Source: Pantoea sp. 18069 (lineage in GTDB: Bacteria; Pseudomonadota; Gammaproteobacteria; Burkholderiales; Burkholderiaceae_C). Taken from it: a DNA stretch of 64,000 bases. Position numbers and translations under genes: made by a program. Shown one piece after another: positions 52,959 through 61,538 of this stretch (positions are counted from its first letter, which is position 1; the number at the start of each line of letters is the position of its first letter). The notes beneath the pieces were generated by a model. That model did no database searches, was not told the DNA's origin, and worked only from the letters and a program-made list of their open reading frames with translations. The stretch lies in assembly GCF_902706035.1 (NCBI RefSeq), contig NZ_CACSJA010000024.1, forward strand, positions 21,996 to 85,995. The letters are read 5' to 3'.

Positions 52959-53807
52959 TCAAGCTATTTCTATATGCGCGCAATGCGCGGCGGGCAGATC
53001 CAGCCAGCGCTGGGCCGCGGCCTGCAGGCTGCTCAGGCCTCCCGTGGCGAACAGCTGGATCTGCGGCGCTGACGGGTCTTCGGGCGCAAGCATGGCGGCC
53101 CGGGCCAGCAGGCGGCGCACCTGGCGCGCGACCGGCGCTCCGGTGTCTATCAGTTGCACGTCGGGGCCCAGCAGCGCGCGCAGCTCGTTCTTGACGAAAA
53201 GGTAGTGGGTGCAGCCCAGCACCAGCGTGTCGATCTCACCGGTCTTGAGGCCAAAGCTGCCCAACGCCTGCGTATGCCGGGCGCAGCGTTCCCAGAGGTC
53301 CGTGCCTTGCAGGTCGGTGGCCGGCGGCAGTTCGGTCGCGAGCTCGATCGCGCGCGCCAGGCCATCGCAGGCCTGCACCGCGAATTGCGTGCCTTGTGAG
53401 TGCTCACTCAGCAGGCGTGCAAAGCGTGCGCTGCTCACCGTGCCGCGCGTGGCCATCACGCCCACATGGTGGGTCTGGCTGCTCAGCGATGCCGGCTTGA
53501 GCGCGGGCTCGACGCCGATCAGCGTGAGATCGGGCATTTCGCGGCGCAGCTGTTCGACGGCCGCGGCCGTGGCGGTATTGCAGGCGATCACCAGGGCCTT
53601 GATGCCGTATTGCGCGCGCAGGTGGCGGGCAATCGCGCTGGTGCGCTGCTGCACGAAAGCTTCGTCGCGCTCGCCATAGGGCGCATGGCCGCTGTCGGCG
53701 ACATAGACCAGATGTTCCCGGGGCAGTTCATGGCGCAGCGCCTGCAGGACGCTGAGGCCGCCGATGCCGCTGTCGAAAATGCCGATGGGAGAGGCTGCGT
53801 GGTGCAT
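52959..53807 (-). CDS. murI: Glutamate racemase
   Basis: Converts L- to D-glutamate for peptidoglycan. The 282-residue enzyme shows the family pattern: IGIFDSGIGGLSVLQAL, ADSGHAPYGER, catalytic Cys in LVIACNTATAAA and the second Cys in LVLGCTHYLF, near the expected positions. Cytoplasmic, PLP-independent. It is transcribed on the same strand as the downstream-of-start fumarase gene but the 114-bp gap suggests independent units. Confidence 0.95.
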   Translation of the reverse strand: MHHAASPIGIFDSGIGGLSVLQALRHELPREHLVYVADSGHAPYGERDEAFVQQRTSAIARHLRAQYGIKALVIACNTATAAAVEQLRREMPDLTLIGVEPALKPASLSSQTHHVGVMATRGTVSSARFARLLSEHSQGTQFAVQACDGLARAIELATELPPATDLQGTDLWERCARHTQALGSFGLKTGEIDTLVLGCTHYLFVKNELRALLGPDVQLIDTGAPVARQVRRLLARAAMLAPEDPSAPQIQLFATGGLSSLQAAAQRWLDLPAAHCAHIEIA

Positions 53808-53921
53808 GGAAAAGGGCGGGGAGTGCGGGCCGAAAAATGCGGGCCGAAATGGCCCGCATCCAAGTATGCCTGGTCCAGGGCATGCCTGCAGGATGCCGCT
53901 CCGGTTGGAGCGGCCGCGGGC

Positions 53922-55475
53922 TCAGACCGCGCCGACGGAAATTCCCTTGAATTCGCCGGTCGCGATGCGTTCCTTCCAGATCGCGGGACCGGTGATGTGG
54001 GCGCTGGTGCCGCCTGCGTCCACGGCCACGGTCACGGGCATGTCGACCACGTCGAACTCGTAGATGGCTTCCATGCCCAGATCGGCAAAGCCCACGACCT
54101 TGGCGTTCTTGATGGCCTTGGAGACCAGGTAGGCGGCGCCGCCCACGGCCATCAGGTAGGCGCTCTTGTGCTGCTTGATCGCCTCGATGGCCACCGGGCC
54201 GCGCTCGGCCTTGCCTATCATCGCGATCAGGCCGGTCTGCTCGAGCATCATGTTGGTGAACGAGTCCATGCGCGTGGCCGTGGTCGGGCCTGCGGGGCCC
54301 ACGGCTTCGTCGCCGACCGGGTCCACGGGGCCGACGTAGTAGATCACGCGGTTGGTGAAGTCCACGGGCAGCGTCTCGCCCTTGGCCAGCATGTCCTGGA
54401 TGCGCTTGTGCGCGGCGTCGCGGCCGGTGAGCATCTTGCCGTTGAGCAGCAGCGTGTCGCCGGGCTTCCAGCTCGCGACTTCCTGCCGGGTCAGGTTGTT
54501 CAGGTCCACGCGCTTGCTCTTTTGCGTGTCGGGCGCCCAGTCGACCTTGGGCCAGAGGTCCAGCGACGGTGCGTCGAGGTAGACGGGGCCAGAGCCATCC
54601 ATGACGAAATGGGCGTGGCGCGTGGCCGCGCAGTTGGGGATCATCGCCACGGGCTTGGATGCCGCGTGCGTGGCGTACATCTTGATCTTGACGTCGAGCA
54701 CGGTAGACAGGCCGCCCAGGCCTTGCGCGCCAATGCCCAGTGCGTTGACCTTTTCATACAGTTCGAGGCGCATTTCCTCGACCTGGTCGAGCTTCTCGCC
54801 GCGCTGCGACCTGGCCTGGAGTTCATACATGTCCAGGTCTTCCATCAGGCTTTCCTTGGCCAGCAGCACGGCCTTCTCGGCGGTGCCGCCGATGCCTATG
54901 CCTATCATGCCTGGCGGGCACCAGCCCGCACCCATGGTCGGAATGGTCTTGAGCACCCAGTCGACAATGCTGTCGCCGGGGTTCATCATGATCATCTTGG
55001 ACTTGTTTTCCGAGCCGCCGCCCTTGGCCGCGACCGTGATGTCGACCTTGTCGCCGGGCACGAGCTGCGTGAAGATCACGGCCGGCGTGTTGTCCTTGGT
55101 GTTCTTGCGTGCGAAGTGGGGGTCGGCCACCACGGAAGCGCGCAGCGTGTTGTCGGGGTGGTTGTAGCCTTGGCGCACGCCTTCGTTGATCGCGTCCTCG
55201 ATGCCTCCGGTGAAGCCTTCCCAGCGCACGTCCATGCCGATCTTGAGGAACACGTTGACGATGCCGGTGTCCTGGCAGATGGGGCGGTGACCGATTGCCG
55301 ACATCTTGGAGTTCGTGAGGATCTGGGCCATCGCGTCCTTGGCCGCCGGGCTCTGCTCGCGCTCGTAGGCGCGTGCCAGGTGGGCAATGTAGTCGGCCGG
55401 GTGGTAGTAGCTGATGTACTGCAGGGCGCCTGCGATCGAATCGATCAGGTCCTGCTGGCGGATCGTGGTGGTCAT
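53922..55475 (-). CDS. fumA: Class I (4Fe-4S) fumarate hydratase
   Basis: TCA-cycle enzyme interconverting fumarate and malate, iron-sulfur dependent and oxygen/superoxide sensitive. The 517-residue protein has the three cluster cysteines in ICQDTGIVNVF, WCPPGMIGIGIGGTAEKA and IPNCAATRHAHF, and the C-terminal TTATRMDSFTNMMLE. ATG 55475 (MTTTIRQQ) follows a ribosome-like site; the upstream in-frame ATG adds unrelated residues. It is divergent from fumC, whose product is an iron-free isoenzyme, across a 235-bp control region. Confidence 0.94.
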   Translation of the reverse strand: MTTTIRQQDLIDSIAGALQYISYYHPADYIAHLARAYEREQSPAAKDAMAQILTNSKMSAIGHRPICQDTGIVNVFLKIGMDVRWEGFTGGIEDAINEGVRQGYNHPDNTLRASVVADPHFARKNTKDNTPAVIFTQLVPGDKVDITVAAKGGGSENKSKMIMMNPGDSIVDWVLKTIPTMGAGWCPPGMIGIGIGGTAEKAVLLAKESLMEDLDMYELQARSQRGEKLDQVEEMRLELYEKVNALGIGAQGLGGLSTVLDVKIKMYATHAASKPVAMIPNCAATRHAHFVMDGSGPVYLDAPSLDLWPKVDWAPDTQKSKRVDLNNLTRQEVASWKPGDTLLLNGKMLTGRDAAHKRIQDMLAKGETLPVDFTNRVIYYVGPVDPVGDEAVGPAGPTTATRMDSFTNMMLEQTGLIAMIGKAERGPVAIEAIKQHKSAYLMAVGGAAYLVSKAIKNAKVVGFADLGMEAIYEFDVVDMPVTVAVDAGGTSAHITGPAIWKERIATGEFKGISVGAV

Positions 55476-55650
55476 CGTGGGTTTTCTTTTGAAAGGGAGA
55501 ACAACGAACTGCGAAAGCAACCCGGGATTATCCCGCGCTTCGCCGCAAACCGTGCCCATGGCCTGGCAGTCTTCTATAACACTTGAACCCCGAATTGCGG
55601 CTCGTTCGCGTCTATGGGGGCTGCATCAGAGTGGGTAGGAAACTTAACGT

Positions 55651-55669
55651 TGAGAATGGGTATCATTCA
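55651..55669 (+). promoter_or_regulatory. Fur-like box upstream of fumC
   Basis: tgagaatgggtatcattca, ending 41 nt before the fumC ATG. Read on the other strand it gives aatgatacccattctca, resembling natural Fur sites. The placement suits induction of the iron-free fumarase when iron is scarce. Confidence 0.5.
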
Positions 55670-55710
55670 TTGATGGATTTTTTCCATTCAACCCTTATGG
55701 AGACTTGTGG

Positions 55711-57108
55711 ATGACGCAACCGGCTACGCGACAGGAACGTGACACTTTCGGCCCCATCGAGGTCCCGGCCGACAAGCTGTGGGGCGCGCAAACCCAGCGC
55801 TCGCTGCTCAATTTCGACATTTCGGGCGAGCGCCAGCCGCTGGAGCTGATCCGTGCGCTGGCCCTGGTCAAGCGCGCCTCGGCCGTGGTCAACCAGCAAC
55901 TGGGCCTGCTGGACGCCAAGAAGGCCGACGCCATCGTCGCCGCGGCCGACGAAGTGATCGCCGGCCAGCATGACGAACAGTTCCCGCTGGTCGTCTGGCA
56001 GACGGGCTCGGGCACGCAAAGCAACATGAACGTCAACGAGGTGCTGGCCAACCGCGCCAGCGAACTGCTGGGCGGCGAGCGCGGCGAAGGCCGGCTGGTC
56101 CACCCCAACGACGACGTGAACAAGAGCCAGTCGAGCAACGACGTCTTTCCCACGGCCATGCATGTGGCCGCGGTGCAGGCGCTGGTCGAGCGGCTGCTGC
56201 CGTCGGCGGCGAAGCTGCAGGCGACGCTGGCCGAAAAATCCGAGGCATTTGCCGACATCATCAAGATCGGCCGCACCCACCTGCAAGACGCAACGCCGCT
56301 GACGCTGGGCCAGGAATTCTCGGGCTATGTCGCACAGCTCCAGCATGGCCAGGCCCATGTGCAGGCCGCGCTGCCGCACCTTTGCGAACTCGCGCTTGGC
56401 GGCACGGCCGTGGGCACGGGCCTGAACGCGCCCGCGGGCTATGCCGTGGCGGTCGCGGCCGAGCTCGCGCGCCTCACGGACCTGCCGTTCGTCACCGCGC
56501 CCAACAAGTTCGAGGCGCTGGCCAGCGTGGACGCGCTGGTGCATGCGCACGGCGCGCTCAAGACCCTGGCCGCGAGCCTCACGAAAATCGCCAATGACGT
56601 GCGCTGGCTCGCGAGCGGCCCGCGCAGCGGCATAGGCGAGCTGAGCATTCCCGAGAACGAGCCGGGCTCGTCCATCATGCCGGGCAAGGTCAACCCCACG
56701 CAAAGCGAAGCGCTGACCATGCTCGCCGCCCAGGTCATGGGCAACGACGTGGCGATCAACATCGGCGGCGCCTCGGGCAATTTCGAGCTCAACGTGTTCC
56801 GCCCGATGGTGGCGCACAACTTCCTGCAGAGCGTGCGCCTGCTGGCCGACGGCATGCGCAGCTTCAACGACCACTGCGCCGTGGGCATCACGCCCAACGA
56901 GGAACGCATTGCCGAGCTGGTGCAGCGCTCGCTGATGCTGGTGACCGCGCTGAACCCGCACATCGGCTACGACAAGGCGGCCTATATCGCCAAGAAGGCC
57001 CACCGCGAAGGCTCGAGCCTGCGCGAGGCGGCCGTGGCCAGCGGGCATCTCACGGGCGAGCAGTTCGACGCCTGGGTCGTGCCTTCGCAGATGGTGGGCA
57101 CGCTTTGA
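55711..57108 (+). CDS. fumC: Class II fumarate hydratase
   Basis: Iron-independent, oxygen-tolerant fumarase. The 465-residue protein has the superfamily signature GSSIMPGKVNPTQSEAL, the region GSGTQSNMNVNEVLANRA and TGRTHLQDATP-like IGRTHLQDATPLTLGQE. A GGAGA site precedes ATG 55711. Together with the class I gene it gives two fumarases under one divergent promoter region with a Fur-like box. A strong GC hairpin overlaps the stop. Confidence 0.96.
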   Translation: MTQPATRQERDTFGPIEVPADKLWGAQTQRSLLNFDISGERQPLELIRALALVKRASAVVNQQLGLLDAKKADAIVAAADEVIAGQHDEQFPLVVWQTGSGTQSNMNVNEVLANRASELLGGERGEGRLVHPNDDVNKSQSSNDVFPTAMHVAAVQALVERLLPSAAKLQATLAEKSEAFADIIKIGRTHLQDATPLTLGQEFSGYVAQLQHGQAHVQAALPHLCELALGGTAVGTGLNAPAGYAVAVAAELARLTDLPFVTAPNKFEALASVDALVHAHGALKTLAASLTKIANDVRWLASGPRSGIGELSIPENEPGSSIMPGKVNPTQSEALTMLAAQVMGNDVAINIGGASGNFELNVFRPMVAHNFLQSVRLLADGMRSFNDHCAVGITPNEERIAELVQRSLMLVTALNPHIGYDKAAYIAKKAHREGSSLREAAVASGHLTGEQFDAWVVPSQMVGTL

Positions 57109-57132
57109 TCCCGGGGCTGCAGCCCTGGGATC
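57107..57132 (+). terminator. Hairpin at the end of fumC
   Basis: Long GC stem gatccc-ggggctgcagccc-gggatc (one bulge) starting at the stop codon. No U-run follows. Confidence 0.4.
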
Positions 57133-57249
57133 CTGAGCCCGTCCAGGGATGAGCGGCCCGTCCACCAGCGCAGTGCGATCACGGGAGCGGGGGCGGTGCG
57201 TCTGCTAAGGTGCAGCCCTTGTTCCCGCTCCCGAGCGAAAGAGTTTTCC

Positions 57250-57717
57250 ATGGATTTTCTGTCTTTGCGGACGGCCGCGGTGCTGAGCGCTGCCGTGGTG
57301 CTGTCCGGCTGTTCGGGCCTGCGCATGCCCGCCATGCCTTCGCTGCCCGGCTGGATCTCCGCGCCCAGGGTGCAGGCGCCCGCTGCCCCGACCGCCGCAC
57401 CGGCCGCGCTGCAGCCCTCCGACCGCACCGAAACCTGGCAAGGCCTGTACCGCCAGCATGCCGATGCCGGGCGCTTCACCGAATGCCGCACGGGCGCCGA
57501 AATGCCGGTGGCGCAAGCCGGCGACAGCGCCTTGCTGGAATCGGCCTATACCGCCAGCCGCTCGGCGCCGGGCGCCCCGGTGTTTGTCGAAGTCCAGGGC
57601 CGCTGGGTGCAGCGCGCACGCGCCGACATGCCGCCATCGGCCAACGCCAGGGAGCTGGTGCTGCTGGTCGAGCGCTTTGTCTCGGTATCCAGCCAGACCT
57701 CCTGCGCCGGCTGGTAA
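57250..57717 (+). CDS. Small lipoprotein of unknown function, 155 aa
   Basis: A predicted outer-membrane lipoprotein: N-terminal hydrophobic segment and lipobox LSGC (Cys21), then a Pro/Ala linker (residues ~25-58) and one globular domain. The domain part GLYRQHADAGRFTECRTGAEMPV and LLESAYTASRSAPGAPVFVEVQGRW is reminiscent of NlpE/COG3650-like beta-barrel modules, but I cannot assign it. Two further cysteines (in FTECRTG and QTSCAGW) could form a disulfide. Start ATG 57250. Stop adjoins the repeat element. Confidence 0.7.
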   Translation: MDFLSLRTAAVLSAAVVLSGCSGLRMPAMPSLPGWISAPRVQAPAAPTAAPAALQPSDRTETWQGLYRQHADAGRFTECRTGAEMPVAQAGDSALLESAYTASRSAPGAPVFVEVQGRWVQRARADMPPSANARELVLLVERFVSVSSQTSCAGW

Positions 57718-57877
57718 GAGCGGCTAACACCACCCTTGCTGCGTCGTTGCCTTGCCGTGCTGTTCGCACTGTCTGCGGCCCCGCGCCTGGCCGGCCGCGC
57801 CTAGCCGGCCGCACCTCGCCGGCCGCGCCTGGCAACAACCGCAAATCTGCGATTTGCCGGGTTGTGTTCGCCGCTCT
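57717..57877. mobile_element. MITE-like 161-bp element with terminal inverted repeats
   Basis: Bounded by agagcggctaacac (57717-57730) and gtgttcgccgctct (57864-57877), which pair in 13 of 14 positions. The interior contains three tandem 14-bp units ccggccgcgcctag-like at 57791-57832 and a hairpin (gcaaatc/gatttgc). No coding capacity. It lies between the lipoprotein stop and the convergent flavoprotein stop. Confidence 0.55.
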
Positions 57878-57884
57878 AATGCGA

Positions 57885-59414
57885 TCAGTGCCGGCGCGCA
57901 ACGCGTTCGAGCCCCGGCAGCCCCATGTCGAAGCGCTGGTTGAGGTAGTGGATCGATGACTTGTAGGCCGCGTCGGCCCAGCCCGAGCGCTGGGGGTTGT
58001 AGCCGTCGCTGACCAGTGCGATGTCTTCGCCCGGCAGCGGCTGCACGGCCCAGCGGTAGATGTCGAGGTTGGTGAACTGGTTGCCGGCGCGCAGGTAGTA
58101 CCAGGCATCGGGCCATTCGCGGAACACGGTCTTGCTGGGCGGGCCTATGGTCACGGGCCGTGTCACGCCGTTGTTGGCGAACAGGTGGTTCAGGCCTATC
58201 GCGACTTCCTTCTCGAGTGCTTCGAGCGGCCCTTGGGCCAGCCGCGCCCAGAGATTGGCGCAGTCGGACTGGTCGTTGTAGACCACGCGGATCGCGTTCT
58301 GCGGCGCGGCGTAGGCTTCGAGCGGAATCTCCACCGAGTTGATGCAATGGCCCGTGGTCCAGGCGCGCCAGACATGGCGGCCGTTCGCGGTCACGATGCC
58401 GCGCCACCAGGGCTCGGGATACCACTGGGTGATGGTCGTCACGCGCACGCCCACCAGCGCCTGGAATTCGGGCTGGGCGCGGATTCTTTCCACCAGTTCG
58501 CCGCGCACCTGCTGCAGTGCGACCGGCGGCAAGGCGAGCACCAGCGTGCGCGCGGTGAGCGCGCGCCGCGCGGTCTTGAGCAGGTAGCCGGTCGGGGATT
58601 TGTCGATGGACAGCACGGGCTCGGACAGGTTGATCTGCACGCCCAGGTCGCGCGCGCGCTGCGCCATGCCGCGTGTATAGGCCGACATGCCGCCCACGGG
58701 ATACAGGCTCTGGCAATGGCCGCTGGGGCAGATCGCGCCCGCGTCGTTCTCCTCGTCGAGGTAGTCGAGATAGGCCTTGGCGTTGAGGTCGTACTCGTGG
58801 TCGGCACGGAAGCGGTAGGTGTCGTGCAGGAAGGCGCAGCCTTCGGTGCCTATGACCTTCTCGGCATAGGCGCGCAGGTTCGGGTAGCGGTCGACATGGG
58901 CGCGCTCGGGGCCGTTGAGCAGCCGGTCATAGAGCTGGACTTCATAGCCGCCGCGGCTGCGGTCGACATCGAGGCCCGGGAACACGCGGATGAAGTCGTC
59001 ATTGCTGGTGGCATACATGCCGCGCGTGAAGCCCAGCTCCTCGAGCATTTCCGGTTTTTGCAGCGCGATGCCCAATTCCTTGGCCAGCTCCACCAGCACG
59101 CTCTGGCCTTCCATGATGCGCCGGGCACCGAGCTGGATGAACGGCCCGTCGGTCTGCTCGGCCGAGGCAGGGATGTCGGACACGCGTCCGCCCAGGCGTT
59201 CGTCCTGCTCGAACAGGCAGATGCGCGGGCCGTGGCGCACGGCCAGGCGCAAGGCCGTGTGCAGGCCCGCGACGCCGCCGCCGACGATGGCGATATCGCA
59301 ATGTGCGGTGGTGTCGTCCGCAGCCAGCACGGGCTGCGTCTGGGGGGAATCCGCCGCGCTGGCTGGCGCGACTTCGGGGCTGGCCACTGCGCCGCCCAAC
59401 AAAAGACTGCTCAT
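57885..59414 (-). CDS. FAD-dependent oxidoreductase, amine-oxidase family
   Basis: A 509-residue flavoprotein with an N-terminal Ala-rich leader (residues 1-35) and the dinucleotide-binding motif CDIAIVGGGVAGLHTALRLA followed by FEQDERLGGRVSD. The C-terminal half has LVLALPPVALQQV and late FAD-binding residues (YNPQRSGWADAAYKS). Related sequences include amine and amino-acid oxidases; substrate not determinable. Start ATG 59414, with AAAGGA upstream. It is adjacent to the IscB element, 72 nt from the iscB stop, in the same direction. Confidence 0.75.
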   Translation of the reverse strand: MSSLLLGGAVASPEVAPASAADSPQTQPVLAADDTTAHCDIAIVGGGVAGLHTALRLAVRHGPRICLFEQDERLGGRVSDIPASAEQTDGPFIQLGARRIMEGQSVLVELAKELGIALQKPEMLEELGFTRGMYATSNDDFIRVFPGLDVDRSRGGYEVQLYDRLLNGPERAHVDRYPNLRAYAEKVIGTEGCAFLHDTYRFRADHEYDLNAKAYLDYLDEENDAGAICPSGHCQSLYPVGGMSAYTRGMAQRARDLGVQINLSEPVLSIDKSPTGYLLKTARRALTARTLVLALPPVALQQVRGELVERIRAQPEFQALVGVRVTTITQWYPEPWWRGIVTANGRHVWRAWTTGHCINSVEIPLEAYAAPQNAIRVVYNDQSDCANLWARLAQGPLEALEKEVAIGLNHLFANNGVTRPVTIGPPSKTVFREWPDAWYYLRAGNQFTNLDIYRWAVQPLPGEDIALVSDGYNPQRSGWADAAYKSSIHYLNQRFDMGLPGLERVARRH

Positions 59415-59486
59415 GCCGGAACATCCTTTCCCGTGACTGCCAGCACGCGAGAAGCCGCTTACCTACCGATGCGCTGGTGCCGTTCA

Positions 59487-60923
59487 TCAGAGTGCGCGTG
59501 AAACCTCGGCATTCATGCCGGGGAGGTAGAGCGCCGGATGCGAAGCATCCGATGCTTTTGGCCTTACCTGATCACGTTTTGTGTGATTGGCCGGGTTAAG
59601 AAAATAGCCATACCCGTCGTTCCTTTGAACGATACGGCAGTGTCTGTAGTGGATTCCCTGCACCACCGCTGAAACGCCAGCTTGGTTCAATTGGATGTTG
59701 AACCTGCCCGTTGCCCGAATTGCCACGCGGCCCCAGTGCACGCCGGCCTTGAGACCTTTGGGTACATCCGCGCGCACCATGTCGCCCGTGGCAAAGTCGT
59801 GGACGCGCTTGCTGCGCATGAGGTAACCCCTGGGGAAACCGAATTTATCCAGGCGCGTGCGTTGGTAGCTGCCGCGGCCCATCGCCTTCAAGGCCAGGGT
59901 CGGGCTATTCCAGTTTTTAATGGAGTGGACCTGGCCCACGCAGGCCGCGTCCAGCGCATGGGTTTTGGGCACACCCAGCGCACTGCGGTTGAATTTGGTC
60001 CGCCCGCCCGAGGCCAGCTCCACGGGCAGGCCCGTAGCCTGCAAGGCGTTTGCCAGTGCCCAGCGCGTGGCGTTGACGGCTGCCGCATCGCGCAGCGGCT
60101 TTTGGACCTGCGCAAGAATGGCGTTTAGTCGCTTGTGGTCCTGGGCCAGAAAATCCTCGATGCTGCGCGCCGCTTTTTTCTGATTGCAGCAGGCGCAGGC
60201 CAGGGTCAAGTTGGAGGCACGGTTGCTGCCGCCATGGGCCTTGGCCCGGATGTGTTCGATCTGCAGGGGCAGATTCCTGGCGCCGCAGTAGGCGCATTGA
60301 CGCCCCCATTTTTCCAGCAGATACTCGCGCAGCTCGTAGCCGAACAGCGTGCCTTGCTGGTATTCGATGCCATCGATCTCAGGATTTTGCAACGCTTGCA
60401 TGTCGAAGCGCACAAGCTCCGAGCTGATGGCACGCACGGGTGCCCAGCGCTGGATGCGCCGAACCCAGGTCATGGTAGTGTCCACGCGGTGCTGCAGCGA
60501 TGGGGCGAGCCTGCCAGTCTTGTCGCCGCCCCGGTTCAGAAATCTTGGAGCGCGATAGCGCAGATTGCTGCGACGCCGACGGCGCATCTGACGGCGCGCC
60601 GTCATGGCCTCGGAAATCTGCCGGCCGCGGTGGACCAGCTCCAACAGGTTCAGCACGGCTACGCCCAGCTGGACTTCGCCAGTCAAAGCGTCCACTGCCG
60701 CCACCTCGCGGACCAGCGCGAGCCCCGTAGTCTTGCTCCCCGGGTCGATTTTCAGACGCAGAGGCTGGAATTCGCAGTCGCCGGCCTGACGGTCGACCAG
60801 TCGGACGACCATAGGCAGGAGGCGATGCACGCGCGCCCGGCCGCGGTCCAGCAACAGCCGGGCCCGCTTTTCGGTGCACGGCATCAAAGCCTTGCCATGG
60901 ATGTCCAACACAAAAACCGCCAC
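59487..60923 (-). CDS. iscB: RNA-guided endonuclease IscB
   Basis: Evolutionary relative of Cas9 encoded by IS200/IS605-type elements; cuts DNA guided by an omegaRNA. The 478-residue protein has the N-terminal PLMP domain (VFVLDIHGKALMPCTEKRAR; ARVHRLLP), RuvC-I KIDPGSKTTGLALV (Asp60), an Arg-rich bridge helix (RRQMRRRRRSNLRYR, 111-125), RuvC-II ISSELVRFD (Glu169), HNH CAYCGARNLPLQIEHI with His224 and ACCNQKKAAR, and RuvC-III KTHALDAACVG (His322, Asp325). All catalytic residues I can locate are intact. No TnpA or IscA gene is adjacent. Confidence 0.93.
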   Translation of the reverse strand: MAVFVLDIHGKALMPCTEKRARLLLDRGRARVHRLLPMVVRLVDRQAGDCEFQPLRLKIDPGSKTTGLALVREVAAVDALTGEVQLGVAVLNLLELVHRGRQISEAMTARRQMRRRRRSNLRYRAPRFLNRGGDKTGRLAPSLQHRVDTTMTWVRRIQRWAPVRAISSELVRFDMQALQNPEIDGIEYQQGTLFGYELREYLLEKWGRQCAYCGARNLPLQIEHIRAKAHGGSNRASNLTLACACCNQKKAARSIEDFLAQDHKRLNAILAQVQKPLRDAAAVNATRWALANALQATGLPVELASGGRTKFNRSALGVPKTHALDAACVGQVHSIKNWNSPTLALKAMGRGSYQRTRLDKFGFPRGYLMRSKRVHDFATGDMVRADVPKGLKAGVHWGRVAIRATGRFNIQLNQAGVSAVVQGIHYRHCRIVQRNDGYGYFLNPANHTKRDQVRPKASDASHPALYLPGMNAEVSRAL

Positions 60924-60929
60924 ATCGAC

Positions 60930-61266
60930 TCCTGATCATAAGCGCTGCAATCTGTGCAGCCAGGCTGTCTTTCCAGCAGTCAGCCCTTACGGGCCTGGTG
61001 ACGGGGCGCGTGATTTCTCACGAACCCGCTCCCCTCGGGAATGTCGACAACCGGCTCCAGCCCTTGCGGGCTGCGATCCAGACCTTCGGACCTTTACCTT
61101 TGTCCTGCATGATCCGGACCTTGCAGAGCAGCGAACTGAGGAAGCATTCGCTGGTGCGTCTGAACGACCTGTTATCGACGCAGCGGGTTGGGTACCGCTT
61201 TCCCTGGTCAATCTGGCTTGATTCCTTTCAGTTCCAAGCCCCGTCTTTTAGGGCGGGGTAATTGAC
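60930..61266 (-). ncRNA. Candidate omegaRNA upstream of iscB
   Basis: The ~340 nt preceding iscB on its own strand contain no gene and several stable hairpins: gccc/gggc (60983-60994), cgtga/tcacg (61009-61022), cagccc/gggctg (61058-61073) and ccccg...cgggg (61239-61258). The outermost hairpin followed by the attgac border (61261-61266) looks like the edge of an IS200/IS605-type element. IscB omegaRNAs lie just 5' of the gene with the guide outside that edge, so this is the expected place. Exact ends are inferred. Confidence 0.6.
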
Positions 61267-61538
61267 TGCCCCTTGAAACTGGCGTGCTCCAACCCGGGGG
61301 TTCCGAGAAGGGCCGCAACTGGGCGGCCCGCGTAGGAGGGCCGCCTTTGGGGCAACAGCCGCTCAAGGGGTGCTACGGGCCAGTGTAGGGCGCAGTCAGC
61401 CGCTGCGCCTTGCAAGGCAACGCCCGGGGCGTGGTTACTCGATGGTTGCGCGCCCGAAGGGGCATGCGCCGGCGCAGGAGCATCCAGCCAACGGCCGCCC
61501 CAAGATGGAAAGCATCTGGGGAGCGTGGAGGCTATTTT
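61267..61538. other. Region between IscB element and proX
   Basis: 272 bp with no supported gene. The part next to 61266 (about 61267-61286) would encode the guide of the candidate omegaRNA. The remainder has GC-rich inverted repeats such as gggccgc/gcggccc near 61312-61336 and may be proX terminator sequence. Confidence 0.4.

Noticed and set aside
57791..57832. Tandem 14-bp units as a CRISPR-like array
   Set aside because: Units are contiguous with no spacers and lie inside a 161-bp inverted-repeat element.
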